Below, piece after piece: positions 1-8,361 of a DNA stretch of 22,677 nt. Below the pieces are notes generated by a model. That model was not told the origin of the DNA. It saw only the letters and a program-made list of their open reading frames with translations, and did no database searches. Position 1 is the first letter of the stretch. Each line of letters starts with the position of its first letter. A program made the position numbers and the translations under genes. The DNA is from a virus. The stretch is taken from positions 1 to 22,677 of IMG/VR virus record IMGVR_UViG_3300018059_000041; one strand, written 5' to 3'.

Positions 1-2
1 GC

Positions 3-404
3 CAAAAGATAGCAACCCATATCGTGAAGATCGGCGTCATCCATGGCGATCCGGTATTCAGTAACATCTTTTTATGTGACAACCAGTTGATCAAATTTAT
101 CGACATGCGCGGCCGGGTCGGGGATGTGCTGACCATATTCGGCGACGTGTTCTATGATTATGCCAAGATCTACCAATCCCTGTGGGGATATGATTTCGTC
201 CTGGTGGGCCGGGAGATCAACAGGACCTACTTGGCGGACCTGCGGGAGAATTTCGAGTCCTGCTTCCTGGAAATGTATTCCCCGGAACGGCTCGAGATGT
301 TGAAATACCTGACGGCCGGCCTGCTCTTCTCCCTGATCCCGCTCCACTCCGACCATAGGAAGCATGTCAAATATTTCGAGTTGATCAAGGATATTCTGCC
401 ATGA
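3..404 (+). CDS. APH/kinase-fold phosphotransferase-like protein, 5' truncated by window edge
   Basis: This is the C-terminal part of a protein whose frame stays open to the left edge, so its true start lies outside the window (a GTG at 24 is not a convincing start). The visible motifs are VIHGDPVFSNIFL followed after about 10 residues by IKFIDMRGR. This is the catalytic-loop HGDxxxxN plus metal-binding D arrangement of the aminoglycoside phosphotransferase/choline kinase fold. In polysaccharide loci, proteins with this fold phosphorylate small hydroxylated substrates such as sugars or choline. The substrate here is unknown. It overlaps the next gene by four bases (ATGA), which suggests translational coupling within a glycan-modification operon. 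The fold assignment is fairly safe; the reaction is inferred. Confidence 0.6.
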   Translation, partial: QKIATHIVKIGVIHGDPVFSNIFLCDNQLIKFIDMRGRVGDVLTIFGDVFYDYAKIYQSLWGYDFVLVGREINRTYLADLRENFESCFLEMYSPERLEMLKYLTAGLLFSLIPLHSDHRKHVKYFELIKDILP

Positions 405-1264
405 TGTACCGGCCGATCAATGATAAACATCCTGCCCAGGCAGAATGGTACGAGTCGTATTTTGAGATCAATCCGGAGACGTGTCTGAACGTAGGATACG
501 CGGCCGAATGTAAATTCGAGACCGACGTATATGTCATCTGTTTCAACAATCTATTCCTGGCGGAGTACAAGATCGCGACCCTCTGCCGGTTCTTTGCCTC
601 CCCGGTCAATATCATCATTGTCGATAATAATAACTGGCTGAACCTGGAGGTGTCCGAGGCGCTCAGAAATTTATGCGAGCGCGAGGGCGCGACTTATCTC
701 AAGGCGCCGGATAACTATTACCAGATCAAGGAATATTTCGACCCGTCGATGAAGCTGGGCACGACGATGAATTGGCTATATGTGCAATGCGTCATGAAAC
801 GGAAGCCAAAATACTTTGGTTTCCTGGACCACGATTGTTTTTTGATCAGGGACTTCGATATCCGGCCTCATCTGGACCGGCTTGGAATGTACGGGGAGGT
901 CGTCGAGAGCAAAAAGGATTCGGCCTGGGGCTTGCATGTGCCGGCTCTGTTTTTCAAGCGTGATTTTGTCGGGGACCGGCTGATGGATTTCCGCGCGTCC
1001 TATCCTCATGAACTGGACACCGGCGGAGCGAACTATGATGTGCTCTATAAGGAGTATGACCGGGAGAAGTACCGGCTGCCGATGGTGACTCCCCGCTTCG
1101 ACCGTGAGGATGTCAACCGCAAAGACTCCGTCCAGCATTATTCGATCCTGGACCATGTATGGTTTCATATCTGCGCAACGTCTCACGACCAATTGGTCGG
1201 GGACGGGAAATACAAACTGGCATACAGCAAGGGCTATCTTGACTCGAGGCTGCAACATGGATAA
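401..1264 (+). CDS. GT-A type glycosyltransferase-like protein
   Basis: A 287-residue protein, probably a nucleotide-sugar-dependent glycosyltransferase of the GT-A fold. Near residue 43 a beta strand (DVYVICFNN) starts a Rossmann-like half. It is followed by IIIVDNNN (about 71-78) and by the acidic metal-binding motif FLDHDCFLI (about 141-149), which fits the DxD that holds Mn-UDP-sugar. No membrane segment is evident, so it should be cytoplasmic. The start overlaps the stop of the preceding gene, and its own end overlaps the start of the methyltransferase gene by 8 bases. It therefore belongs to the same sugar-modification operon. Donor and acceptor cannot be read from the sequence. Confidence 0.6.
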   Translation: MMYRPINDKHPAQAEWYESYFEINPETCLNVGYAAECKFETDVYVICFNNLFLAEYKIATLCRFFASPVNIIIVDNNNWLNLEVSEALRNLCEREGATYLKAPDNYYQIKEYFDPSMKLGTTMNWLYVQCVMKRKPKYFGFLDHDCFLIRDFDIRPHLDRLGMYGEVVESKKDSAWGLHVPALFFKRDFVGDRLMDFRASYPHELDTGGANYDVLYKEYDREKYRLPMVTPRFDREDVNRKDSVQHYSILDHVWFHICATSHDQLVGDGKYKLAYSKGYLDSRLQHG

Positions 1265-1910
1265 TTACAAATCCTGGCTCGACAACGAGTACAGGGAATG
1301 GATCAAGGCGCTGCAAGGATCCACCGTCCATAATTTCAAGGACCATCCGATGGTCGCGCGTATGCTCGGCGAGATCGCCTGGCCGCTGCCCGCGCCGTCG
1401 AATGTCGATCTCGACCTCCTGGTGCGCATCGACAACATCGGGCGAAGCGAGTCATCGAAGATCTCCGGCACGGCCCTGCGGATGATTCACTGCGCGCAGA
1501 TCGTGCTCGAACGAAATCCAAGTTCCATTGTGGAGATCGGCGGCGGTGTGGGTCAGTTCTACGCCACACTGCGAGCGCTTGGTTATGAAGGCAGATACTA
1601 TATTTTTGATCTGGAAGAGGTCAAGGAATTCCAAGCCGCCTATCTGTTAGAGGTGGAAACGCAGACGGGATTGTCCCTGCCGTATTTCCAGTACCCAGCG
1701 TCCTACGACTTCTGCGTCTCCTTTTATGCGCTGGGTGAATTCGACGACGACACCAAAGCCTGGTACATCGAGCATGTCGTTCGAAAATGCCCGCATGGCT
1801 TTGTGATCTGGAACCCACACAGTGGAGCGAGTGACGTGATCGATTTCCCTTGCACGGTGATCGACGAGTATCCTCTGCTGTCTCCTGGAAATAAGCAATT
1901 GGAATGGTAA
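1257..1910 (+). CDS. Putative sugar O-methyltransferase (SAM-dependent)
   Basis: The frame is open from further upstream. The ATG at 1257 is chosen because a GAGG lies 7 bases before it and it overlaps the preceding stop by only 8 bases. The 217-residue protein has a glycine-rich SAM-binding motif I, IVEIGGGVGQ (about 91-100), followed by an acidic residue after the next strand in YYIFDLEEV (about 115-122). This layout resembles the putative sugar O-methyltransferase family found in polysaccharide clusters. It is expected to methylate a sugar hydroxyl, a common way to cap a glycan. The neighbours (two glycosyltransferase genes and a second methyltransferase domain) agree with that role. The precise target is inferred, not shown. 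Confidence 0.6.
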   Translation: MDNYKSWLDNEYREWIKALQGSTVHNFKDHPMVARMLGEIAWPLPAPSNVDLDLLVRIDNIGRSESSKISGTALRMIHCAQIVLERNPSSIVEIGGGVGQFYATLRALGYEGRYYIFDLEEVKEFQAAYLLEVETQTGLSLPYFQYPASYDFCVSFYALGEFDDDTKAWYIEHVVRKCPHGFVIWNPHSGASDVIDFPCTVIDEYPLLSPGNKQLEW

Positions 1911-1914
1911 TACT

Positions 1915-2019
1915 ATGAATAAAAAACTTTCTTGGTCTGATATTTGGCCTGCGCTCCTTTCTGCCGCCATTACCTTATTTATTCTATGGTTACTTAAAAT
2001 CCATGGAGTTATTTGGTAA
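1915..2019 (+). CDS. Small single-pass membrane peptide (34 aa), tentative
   Basis: A 34-codon ORF starts 5 bases after the methyltransferase stop and ends one base before the chosen start of the next gene. It fills an otherwise empty gap. The peptide has a charged start (MNKKLSW) and one long hydrophobic stretch (residues 13-27, ALLSAAITLFILWLL), so it would be a one-span membrane protein. No strong ribosome binding site is visible, and translation may be coupled to the upstream gene. It could be a membrane anchor for the glycosylation proteins, or a chance ORF. Function unknown. Confidence 0.35.
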   Translation: MNKKLSWSDIWPALLSAAITLFILWLLKIHGVIW

Positions 2020-2020
2020 T

Positions 2021-4120
2021 ATGATCATATCTCATTCAACCTTGGGTAAGAACGGACGACTCGGCAACCAACTCTTTCAACTCGCCTCGACGATGGGGCT
2101 GGCAGAAACGCATGGCGCACGCGTCGTCTTCCCTGTGTGGGAATACGAGCAATACTTCGAGACACCCATCCCGCACGGTGACATGCAGACCCAGGTCGTC
2201 GAGGAGCGTTTCTTCCATCACCATGACTGGGACATCCCCGGCGATTGCGATCTGCTGGGTTATCTCCAGTCCGAAAAGTATTTCGGCACTCAGCGATTGA
2301 AGCTCAAGCCATCTTTCGTTCAGGAATGCAAAGCTGCTTTTGACATCTTCCAGCGCGAGACGATCTGCATCCAGGTCCGGCGCGGGGATTATGTCGGCAA
2401 CCCTGGCTATTATCAGCTCTCCCCCACTTTCTATCTGGATGCGCTGGTTTCTCACTTCCCCAAATGGCAGGACTACAACCTGCTGATCACCTCCGACGAT
2501 ATTGAATATTGCAGGACGACGTTCGAGGGCCTGCCGAACGCCTACTTTTCCAGCGCCAATAGTGACATCCAGGACCTGGCCCTGGCATCCGCCTGTGATC
2601 ATTTCATTATCTCGAACAGCTCCTTCGGTTGGTGGTGCGCCTGGCTCGGAGAGAAGCCGCACTCGAAGATCATCCACAGCGGTCATATGTATGCCGGCAA
2701 ACTGGCACGCAAGGAGATCAAAGATTATCGCCCCGCGCGCTGGACGGAATACAAGAAGGAATCGTACAAGATCCCTTTGAAGGATCTAACGTTCACCATC
2801 CCACTCTTCTATGACCACGAGCACCGCAAAGAGAATCTCGGTCTTAGCCTCTATATGCTCCAATCCGCCATCGGTGCAAACTATATCTTTTGCGAACAGG
2901 GCGGGAGGCATTTTGAGTACACCAGCCAGTGGGGCACGTACATGACCATCGACTCGGATGTCTTCCACCGAACGAAGATGCTGAATGATATGGCAATGGC
3001 ATCTGAGACGCCATTCATTGCCAATTGGGATTGCGATGTGATCGTCCCAGCTGCGCAGATCTTGGCAGCTGTGGAAGCGTTGCGATCGGGCGCCGACATG
3101 GTCTTCCCCTACGATGGACGCTTCGCCCGCATGAATCGCACGGAGTGGTGGCCACGGATCCAGGGCGCGCGGGATATCGGCGGCGTGCGGGACACACCCT
3201 TCAAAGGCCGCACCCCTGACCATAACAGTGTAGGGGGCGCGGTGATATGGAACAAGGATTCGTTCGTGGATGCCGGCATGGAGAACGAGAACTTCATTAG
3301 CTTTGGTCCCGAGGACTGCGAGCGACACGATCGCGCGAAAACGTTAGGGTTGGATATCCGCCGTGTGAGAGGGACCCTTTTCCACATGAACCATTTCGTC
3401 GGGCCAAATTCCACACCCAGCAATCCCTATTTCGCACACAATACCGAGCAGATCGAGAAGATCCGCAAGATGGACCGCCGCCAGCTCAGGGACTATATCG
3501 ACACCTGGCCCTGGCGGCACCAATACACAGCACGTTATTACGGCCAGATCAGCGAAGGCAGCATCGCATCGGCCCGAGTGGTGATGCGCGCCCTGGATTT
3601 CGAACCCCAGTCGATCATCGATATAGGCTGCGGCGTGGGCGAGTGGAACAACGGTCACCCAGACTACGTCGGCGTGGATTACCGTGTGCGACTTGAAGAT
3701 CTGCTGATCGCGCCGGCACGCTTCATCGAGTGTGATCTCAACCGGGAGTTTCTGAGTTTGGATCGGAAGTTCGACCTGTGCCTGTGCCTGGAAGTCGCCG
3801 AGCACCTGAAGCCGTCTCGCGCGGAAGGGCTGGTCCAGATGCTTTGCAGCCTGTCGGACCGAGTCTTGTTCTCCGCTGCCATTCCCCACCAGGGCGGGAA
3901 CGGACACGTCCATGAAGCCTGGCAAAGCTATTGGGCGGTGTTGTTTAAGCAGAATGGCTTCGGCGCAGCAAAATATCAGCCGAACATTCGAGACTGCGAA
4001 GATGTGGAATTGTGGTACCGGCAGAATATTGTTTTGTATGAGCGCGGTGCGAAGGGACGTGTGAAAGACTTCGTGTTGCCGGCCTACTATTTGCAGATCG
4101 TGGAGGCGTTACGACGGTAA
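2021..4120 (+). CDS. Three-domain protein: GT11 fucosyltransferase, GT-A galactosyltransferase-like, SAM methyltransferase
   Basis: Numbered from the ATG at 2021 (699 aa); an in-frame ATG at 2003 would add six residues but lacks a ribosome binding site. Domain 1, about 1-250, is GT11-like (alpha-1,2-fucosyltransferase): GRLGNQLFQLA near 12, CIQVRRGDY (donor-binding HxRRxD-type motif) near 116, and SNSSFGWW near 198. Domain 2, about 255-500, has a DxD-like NWDCDVIV near 335 and SFGPEDCERHDR near 427, resembling the GWGxEDDD region of beta-1,4-galactosyltransferase-type enzymes. Domain 3, about 501-699, has SAM motif I SIIDIGCGVGEW near 531 and DLCLCLEVAEHL near 585. One chain could therefore add two sugars and a methyl group to a glycan. 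It is followed 4 bases later by the terminase small subunit. Confidence 0.7.
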   Translation: MIISHSTLGKNGRLGNQLFQLASTMGLAETHGARVVFPVWEYEQYFETPIPHGDMQTQVVEERFFHHHDWDIPGDCDLLGYLQSEKYFGTQRLKLKPSFVQECKAAFDIFQRETICIQVRRGDYVGNPGYYQLSPTFYLDALVSHFPKWQDYNLLITSDDIEYCRTTFEGLPNAYFSSANSDIQDLALASACDHFIISNSSFGWWCAWLGEKPHSKIIHSGHMYAGKLARKEIKDYRPARWTEYKKESYKIPLKDLTFTIPLFYDHEHRKENLGLSLYMLQSAIGANYIFCEQGGRHFEYTSQWGTYMTIDSDVFHRTKMLNDMAMASETPFIANWDCDVIVPAAQILAAVEALRSGADMVFPYDGRFARMNRTEWWPRIQGARDIGGVRDTPFKGRTPDHNSVGGAVIWNKDSFVDAGMENENFISFGPEDCERHDRAKTLGLDIRRVRGTLFHMNHFVGPNSTPSNPYFAHNTEQIEKIRKMDRRQLRDYIDTWPWRHQYTARYYGQISEGSIASARVVMRALDFEPQSIIDIGCGVGEWNNGHPDYVGVDYRVRLEDLLIAPARFIECDLNREFLSLDRKFDLCLCLEVAEHLKPSRAEGLVQMLCSLSDRVLFSAAIPHQGGNGHVHEAWQSYWAVLFKQNGFGAAKYQPNIRDCEDVELWYRQNIVLYERGAKGRVKDFVLPAYYLQIVEALRR

Positions 4121-4124
4121 CGGC

Positions 4125-4694
4125 ATGGCAAATAAGAAACGCCTGAGTGAGAAGCATAAGAAATTCATCGAGGAGTATTTGATCTCCTGGAATGCGACCG
4201 CTGCTTACCGCGCTACTTATCCGAAAGCGACATATGATTCTGCCGGCGTATTAGGCTCCAAATTGTTAGGAAATATTAGGATTCAGGAAGAGATCTCAGA
4301 GCGCCTCGAGACACGGGTAATGGGAGCTAATGAAGTGCTGGCCCGTCTGGCGGACCAGGCGCGCGGAAGCCATTATCCATTCATTCGCATTAATCCAGAC
4401 GGCTTCATCGAATTTGATTTTTCCGACCCTGAAGCATCACGCCATCTTCATTTAATCAAGAAGATCAAGACAAAGCGACAACGGCAGATCACTGCCGAGA
4501 AGAAAGACAAAGCCTCGGAGACATGGGAGCATGAATGGGTCGAAGTGGAACTTCACGATCCACAACGCGCGCTGGAGCTAATCGGCAGGCATCACTCTCT
4601 TTTCATCGATCGCGACGACGGCGGCAAGCCGATCCACCCGGTCGTGAATGTATACATCCCCAAAAACGACAGGGACAAGCATGGCAATGGTTGA
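4125..4694 (+). CDS. terS: Terminase small subunit
   Basis: A 189-residue protein of the Terminase_2 type. The first 60 residues carry the usual helix-turn-helix region (LSEKHKKFIEEYLISWNATA, then AYRATYPKA and LLGNIRIQEEI). In known phages TerS recognises the packaging site and delivers DNA to the large subunit. The middle and C-terminal part, rich in charged residues, would form the oligomerisation and TerL-contact segments. It starts 4 bases after the glycan-modification gene and overlaps the large subunit gene by 14 bases, a typical terminase pair. The annotation is secure by motif and by position. Confidence 0.9.
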   Translation: MANKKRLSEKHKKFIEEYLISWNATAAYRATYPKATYDSAGVLGSKLLGNIRIQEEISERLETRVMGANEVLARLADQARGSHYPFIRINPDGFIEFDFSDPEASRHLHLIKKIKTKRQRQITAEKKDKASETWEHEWVEVELHDPQRALELIGRHHSLFIDRDDGGKPIHPVVNVYIPKNDRDKHGNG

Positions 4695-6090
4695 TACTCC
4701 CGACATCATCACGATCAAGCCTCAGCCCAGGCAGGAAACCTTCCTGGCTTCCTCGGCGGATATCGCCATCTATGGTGGCGCGGCCGGTGGTGGCAAGACC
4801 TGGTCGCTGCTGCTCGAACCGCTCCGGCATATCGGGAACAAGGATTTCGGGGCGGTTATCTTCCGTCGGACGATCCCGGAGATCACCAAGGAAGGCGGCC
4901 TGTGGGATGAAGCCGGCAACATCTATCCGCTGCTGAACGGCCGCGAAAACAAGAACGAGCACTTCTATCAATTCCCTGCCGGAGCGAAGATCACGTTCGC
5001 TCACCTGCAGTACGACACCAGTCTGCGTGACTGGCGCGGTGCACAGATCGCTTTGATCGAATTCGATCAGCTGGAAACGTTCACCGAGAAACAGTTCTTT
5101 TACATGTTGTCGCGCAACCGTTCCACGTCTGGCATCCAGCCATATGTGCGCGCGTCTTGCAACCCGGAGCCGGGCTGGCTGGCCAACTTCCTCCGCTGGT
5201 GGATCGATAAGGAAGGTTATGCCATCCTGGAGCACAGCGGACAGATCCGCTGGATGGTTCGGGAGAACGATATCACCTACTGGTCCGATTCGCGCGAGGA
5301 GCTGGAGGACGAGCATCCCAACAGCTCAGCCAAAAGTGTGACCTTCGTCGTCTCGACCGTCTACGACAACGAGATCCTGCTGGAGAAGGATCCCACCTAC
5401 CTGGCCAACCTGCAGGCGTTGTCGTATGTGGACCGTGAACGGTTGCTCGGCGATCGGCATCGCGGCGGCAACTGGAAGATCGTCCCTGCTGCCGGCAAGA
5501 TCTTCAATAAATCCTGGTTCGAGGTCGTCGATGCCGCTCCGGCTGGCATGATCGTCGTCCGCTTCTGGGACCTGGCAGGGACCGAGAAGAAGTTGAAAAA
5601 ACCAGACCCCGACTTTACAGCTTCTGTGAAGATGGGGAAAAAGGGACCCGTGTATTACATCCTGGACTGTACGGCTGATCAGATCGATCCGGCCAAGACA
5701 GACCAGGAGATGAAGAATACCGCGTCGCAGGATGGTCGCAGCGTGGCTCAGCGATGGGAGCAGGAAGGCGGTGCCAGCGGGAAGCGCGACAACGTCCATA
5801 TCGCCAGCAACCTGGCCGGCTTCGACGGCGTGGGTATCCGGCCGCAGGGTGACAAGATCACCCGCGCCAAAGCCCTGGCCGCGCAATCGCTAGCCGGCAA
5901 TGTCAAGCTCCTGCGTGGATCCTGGAACGAGATGTGGCTTAATCACATGCATGGCCAGCCGGACCTTCCGCATGACGATGTGATGGACGCCTCGAGTGGC
6001 GCATTCAATGAGCTCGTTACGATGGAAACGGACTGGTCCGACGCCGACAGTCTTGGCCACGTTGAAGGCTATAAAAATAAATGGGAGTGA
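4681..6090 (+). CDS. terL: Terminase large subunit (ATPase and nuclease)
   Basis: A 469-residue packaging motor. The N-terminal ATPase has an adenine-binding PQPRQETFL (about 14-22), Walker A GGAAGGGKT (about 32-40) and a Walker B-like strand IALIEFDQLE (about 123-132). The C-terminal RNase H-fold nuclease shows acidic residues in RFWDLAGT (near 297), DPDFTASV (near 309) and HDDVMDAS (near 431). The frame is open from 4648, but the ATG at 4681 follows a purine-rich AGGGACA segment and fits the TerS overlap. Its role is ATP-driven DNA translocation into the prohead and cutting of the concatemer. Confidence 0.93.
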   Translation: MAMVDTPDIITIKPQPRQETFLASSADIAIYGGAAGGGKTWSLLLEPLRHIGNKDFGAVIFRRTIPEITKEGGLWDEAGNIYPLLNGRENKNEHFYQFPAGAKITFAHLQYDTSLRDWRGAQIALIEFDQLETFTEKQFFYMLSRNRSTSGIQPYVRASCNPEPGWLANFLRWWIDKEGYAILEHSGQIRWMVRENDITYWSDSREELEDEHPNSSAKSVTFVVSTVYDNEILLEKDPTYLANLQALSYVDRERLLGDRHRGGNWKIVPAAGKIFNKSWFEVVDAAPAGMIVVRFWDLAGTEKKLKKPDPDFTASVKMGKKGPVYYILDCTADQIDPAKTDQEMKNTASQDGRSVAQRWEQEGGASGKRDNVHIASNLAGFDGVGIRPQGDKITRAKALAAQSLAGNVKLLRGSWNEMWLNHMHGQPDLPHDDVMDASSGAFNELVTMETDWSDADSLGHVEGYKNKWE

Positions 6091-6302
6091 ACAGATTTAC
6101 CACCCAACCCTACCCCGCGTACTTCATCGGCTCGAGGATCATCCTCTCCGGCGTGATGACCATCTTTTATTTTGGACGCCTGATCGCCCTGGTTAACGAG
6201 GCCGGGGACATCGTCTGGCGGGATCATGCCTTCCCGAAATTTTTAGTCGAATATTTGATCGAATTCCCACCACCGGACGAAAGGACTATGAGATGGAACT
6301 GA
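6081..6302 (+). CDS. Small hypothetical protein with hydrophobic segment
   Basis: A 73-residue ORF that starts inside the last codons of terL and overlaps the following ORF by 10 bases, as in a tightly coupled phage operon. Residues about 14-38 (YFIGSRIILSGVMTIFYFGR, then LIALV) are hydrophobic enough for one membrane span or a buried helix-strand. The C-terminal half is mixed polar. There is no good Shine-Dalgarno site, only GAAGG about 12 bases upstream. I recognise no family. It may be a real small phage protein. Confidence 0.5.
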   Translation: MGVNRFTTQPYPAYFIGSRIILSGVMTIFYFGRLIALVNEAGDIVWRDHAFPKFLVEYLIEFPPPDERTMRWN

Positions 6303-6574
6303 TACATAAGATTCATTTGCTGTGGTTTTCCTTGAGAGCATCCTGGGAGATGCGAGAGATTGATCCATGCCCGCCATGCCCTGGTTGCCATCATAAGCAT
6401 CGAGCATCCGCGTGTGTATGTGGCTGCCAGAACAAATCCTGGCGAGAATATCCGCAGCCCGATATGCGATTGCACTGGGTGCTTCGCAGGCTATGGTTCT
6501 GGTTCTATGATCTGTCTTCTATAATAGACAAGGTTATACAGGAGGCTTCCAATGCCCACAACAACCAAAAGTAA
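6293..6574 (+). CDS. Small Cys/His-rich hypothetical protein
   Basis: A 93-residue ORF with a fair ribosome binding site (AAAGGA, 8 bases upstream). It overlaps its upstream neighbour by 10 bases and the portal gene by 23. Its middle has CPPCPGCHHKH followed by CVCGC. This six-Cys, multi-His cluster (about residues 26-46) looks like a zinc-binding knuckle. The rest is rich in Trp, Arg and Leu. No family is recognised. The overlap with the portal start, which has its own strong ribosome binding site, is longer than usual and lowers confidence somewhat. Confidence 0.5.
   Translation: MELIHKIHLLWFSLRASWEMREIDPCPPCPGCHHKHRASACVCGCQNKSWREYPQPDMRLHWVLRRLWFWFYDLSSIIDKVIQEASNAHNNQK
6520..6525 (+). 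promoter_or_regulatory. Possible -10 box (TATAAT) ahead of portal gene
   Basis: A perfect TATAAT lies about 27 bases before the portal ATG and just ahead of its AGGAGG. The segment about 17 bases upstream (TTCTGG) is a poor -35, so this is only a candidate promoter. It may not be used, because the upstream operon could read through. Confidence 0.25.
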
Positions 6575-8099
6575 ATCCAACGGCGGCGCGCCAAAAGAGC
6601 AGACCCAGGTCCGTATCCTCCTCAATAATGCCGAGGAGAAAGGCACCAGCGGACTGAAGCAATGGGGAGGCTTTATCACCGCGGCGTATAACGCCGCTCT
6701 CTACTGGCCCACCGTCCAGCCACTCTACTCGCGCATCCGGACCTCCATGCCGGAGATGGTGATGGTCCGACGCGCCTACTCCTCCTGGGTCCGCAACATG
6801 CAACCGATCGTCGACCTGCCCGAAAAGCCCACGGACGACGACAAACGCTACCAGGACTTCATCTATTCCGACTTCGACAACATGGAGGGCGGCAGCACGA
6901 AGCTCCTGGACACCATGGTCAACCACGTCCCCTTCTACGGCTGGGGCTGGTGGGAGGCAGTCCCGGCCCTGAGGGATTCTGCCTGGGTCCCTCCGCCGTT
7001 CGTGGACCAGCAGGGAAAGCTTTGGCCAGACGAATGGCGATCCGAGCAGGACGATGGTCTGATTGGCATGCGTCGTCTCGCCTGGCGGGACACCTCAACC
7101 TTCTTTGGCTGGAAATTCGATGGCACCAAGAAGATGATCGGGATGACGCAGCAGGACTTCCCCAGCCGCGCCGTGACCCTGAGTAAGAAAGATTCCCTGC
7201 ACCTGACCTTCGGCGATCCGAACAACCCGGAAGGCTCCAGCCCCCTCGAGTCAGTCTGGCGCCTGGAGCGCATCAAGTACGGACTGGAGGTGATCCAGGG
7301 CATCGGCTTCGAGCACGCCGCCGGGCACGCCAAGTTCAAGCGGACCGAGCAGGGCACGCTCTCGACGGAGGACAAGAACAACGTGGCGACCGCCGCCAAG
7401 AACCTCTTGAGCGCGCAGGAGGGTAACTATATGTTCCTGCCCTTTGGGGTGGATGGCGAGGTGATCGACATCCCGTTCCAGGCCGCGGGCTCGCTGCTGG
7501 AGGCGATCAAGCATTACTCCATCCTGTCTCTGTCGGTCTACATGATGCAGACGATCATCCTCAACACCCTGACCGATACCGGCGCGCGGGCAGCAGCCAC
7601 GGACAGTACCCAGCTGGCGGTTTTCTCCTTCAATTCCATGATGGACGGCTTTGCCAACCAGTACGACGACCAGATCGGCAGACGGCTGTGGGAGTGGAAC
7701 AAGGCTTCCTTTCCAAAAGTCACGAAGCGCCCGAACATCCGCTTCAGCCACGTGGAGAACAATATCGACCTGGGCGCACTGGGCACGTTCCTGAGCCAGA
7801 TCAACGGGATCATCCCACTCTCGCTGGATGATTACAAGGCGTTCCGCGTGAGGAGCGGCTTCCTGGCGGAGAACAACCCGGAACCCGGCGACGTGGAGGA
7901 AGCGCGCTCCCTGGACGATGCTGGAAAGGAAGAAGAGCCGGTCCCGCCTACACCTGAAGAGCAACTGTTTAAGCAAAAGGTCAAAATCGGTGGCTTGAGA
8001 CCCTCAGATGAATTCGCCTTCCCGGACATGTCGGATCAGGAATTCGATATGATGAGCCTGCGGGAAGCGAACCGGGTCATGAGGGAGTACGGAGAGTAG
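6552..8099 (+). CDS. Portal protein (DUF935/Mu gp29-like)
   Basis: A 515-residue protein placed directly after terminase and before a gpF-like protein, which is the invariant portal position. The start has an ideal ribosome binding site (AGGAGG at 6540-6545). The sequence fits the DUF935-type portals: an N-terminal region with paired short helices, FYGWGWWEAVPAL near 129, then the extended middle with SKKDSLHLTFGDP and GSSPLESVWRLERIKYGLE (clip/stem region). The acidic, proline-rich C-terminal tail (EEEPVPPTPEEQ) is typical of the disordered end. The portal forms the dodecameric ring through which DNA enters and leaves and which nucleates head assembly. Assignment rests on context and overall pattern; the exact family is less sure. 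Confidence 0.8.
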   Translation: MPTTTKSKSNGGAPKEQTQVRILLNNAEEKGTSGLKQWGGFITAAYNAALYWPTVQPLYSRIRTSMPEMVMVRRAYSSWVRNMQPIVDLPEKPTDDDKRYQDFIYSDFDNMEGGSTKLLDTMVNHVPFYGWGWWEAVPALRDSAWVPPPFVDQQGKLWPDEWRSEQDDGLIGMRRLAWRDTSTFFGWKFDGTKKMIGMTQQDFPSRAVTLSKKDSLHLTFGDPNNPEGSSPLESVWRLERIKYGLEVIQGIGFEHAAGHAKFKRTEQGTLSTEDKNNVATAAKNLLSAQEGNYMFLPFGVDGEVIDIPFQAAGSLLEAIKHYSILSLSVYMMQTIILNTLTDTGARAAATDSTQLAVFSFNSMMDGFANQYDDQIGRRLWEWNKASFPKVTKRPNIRFSHVENNIDLGALGTFLSQINGIIPLSLDDYKAFRVRSGFLAENNPEPGDVEEARSLDDAGKEEEPVPPTPEEQLFKQKVKIGGLRPSDEFAFPDMSDQEFDMMSLREANRVMREYGE

Positions 8100-8144
8100 C
8101 CCATTGGTAGGTAAGCGGCTTTGTCGATTGGAGAAAGGAGAAAT

Positions 8145-8354
8145 ATGTCGAAGGTAATCTCAATCCCTGCCGATGTTTGGGATAAGCAAATTGTCTCACG
8201 CCAAGAAGTGTGGCTTGATTTTATGGTTTGCATTGAAGATGTGACATTTGAAACTGAAGACGCATTGAAAGCGGAAATAAATAGGCTTTGTGAAAAGCAT
8301 AATGTCAGCGGTGTCATATACCATGAACACCGCCCAACAAAGCGTAAAAGGTAA
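8145..8354 (+). CDS. Small hypothetical protein (69 aa)
   Basis: The ATG at 8145 is preceded by GAAAGGAGAAAT, a strong Shine-Dalgarno site. The 69-residue product has the look of a compact mixed alpha/beta protein, with an Asp/Glu-rich middle (IEDVTFETEDALKAEI) and a basic end (HRPTKRKR). Base composition is AT-richer than in the portal gene, like the later accessory block. It ends 7 bases before the next start. No family is recognised. Confidence 0.6.
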   Translation: MSKVISIPADVWDKQIVSRQEVWLDFMVCIEDVTFETEDALKAEINRLCEKHNVSGVIYHEHRPTKRKR

Positions 8355-8361
8355 TTTTCCT

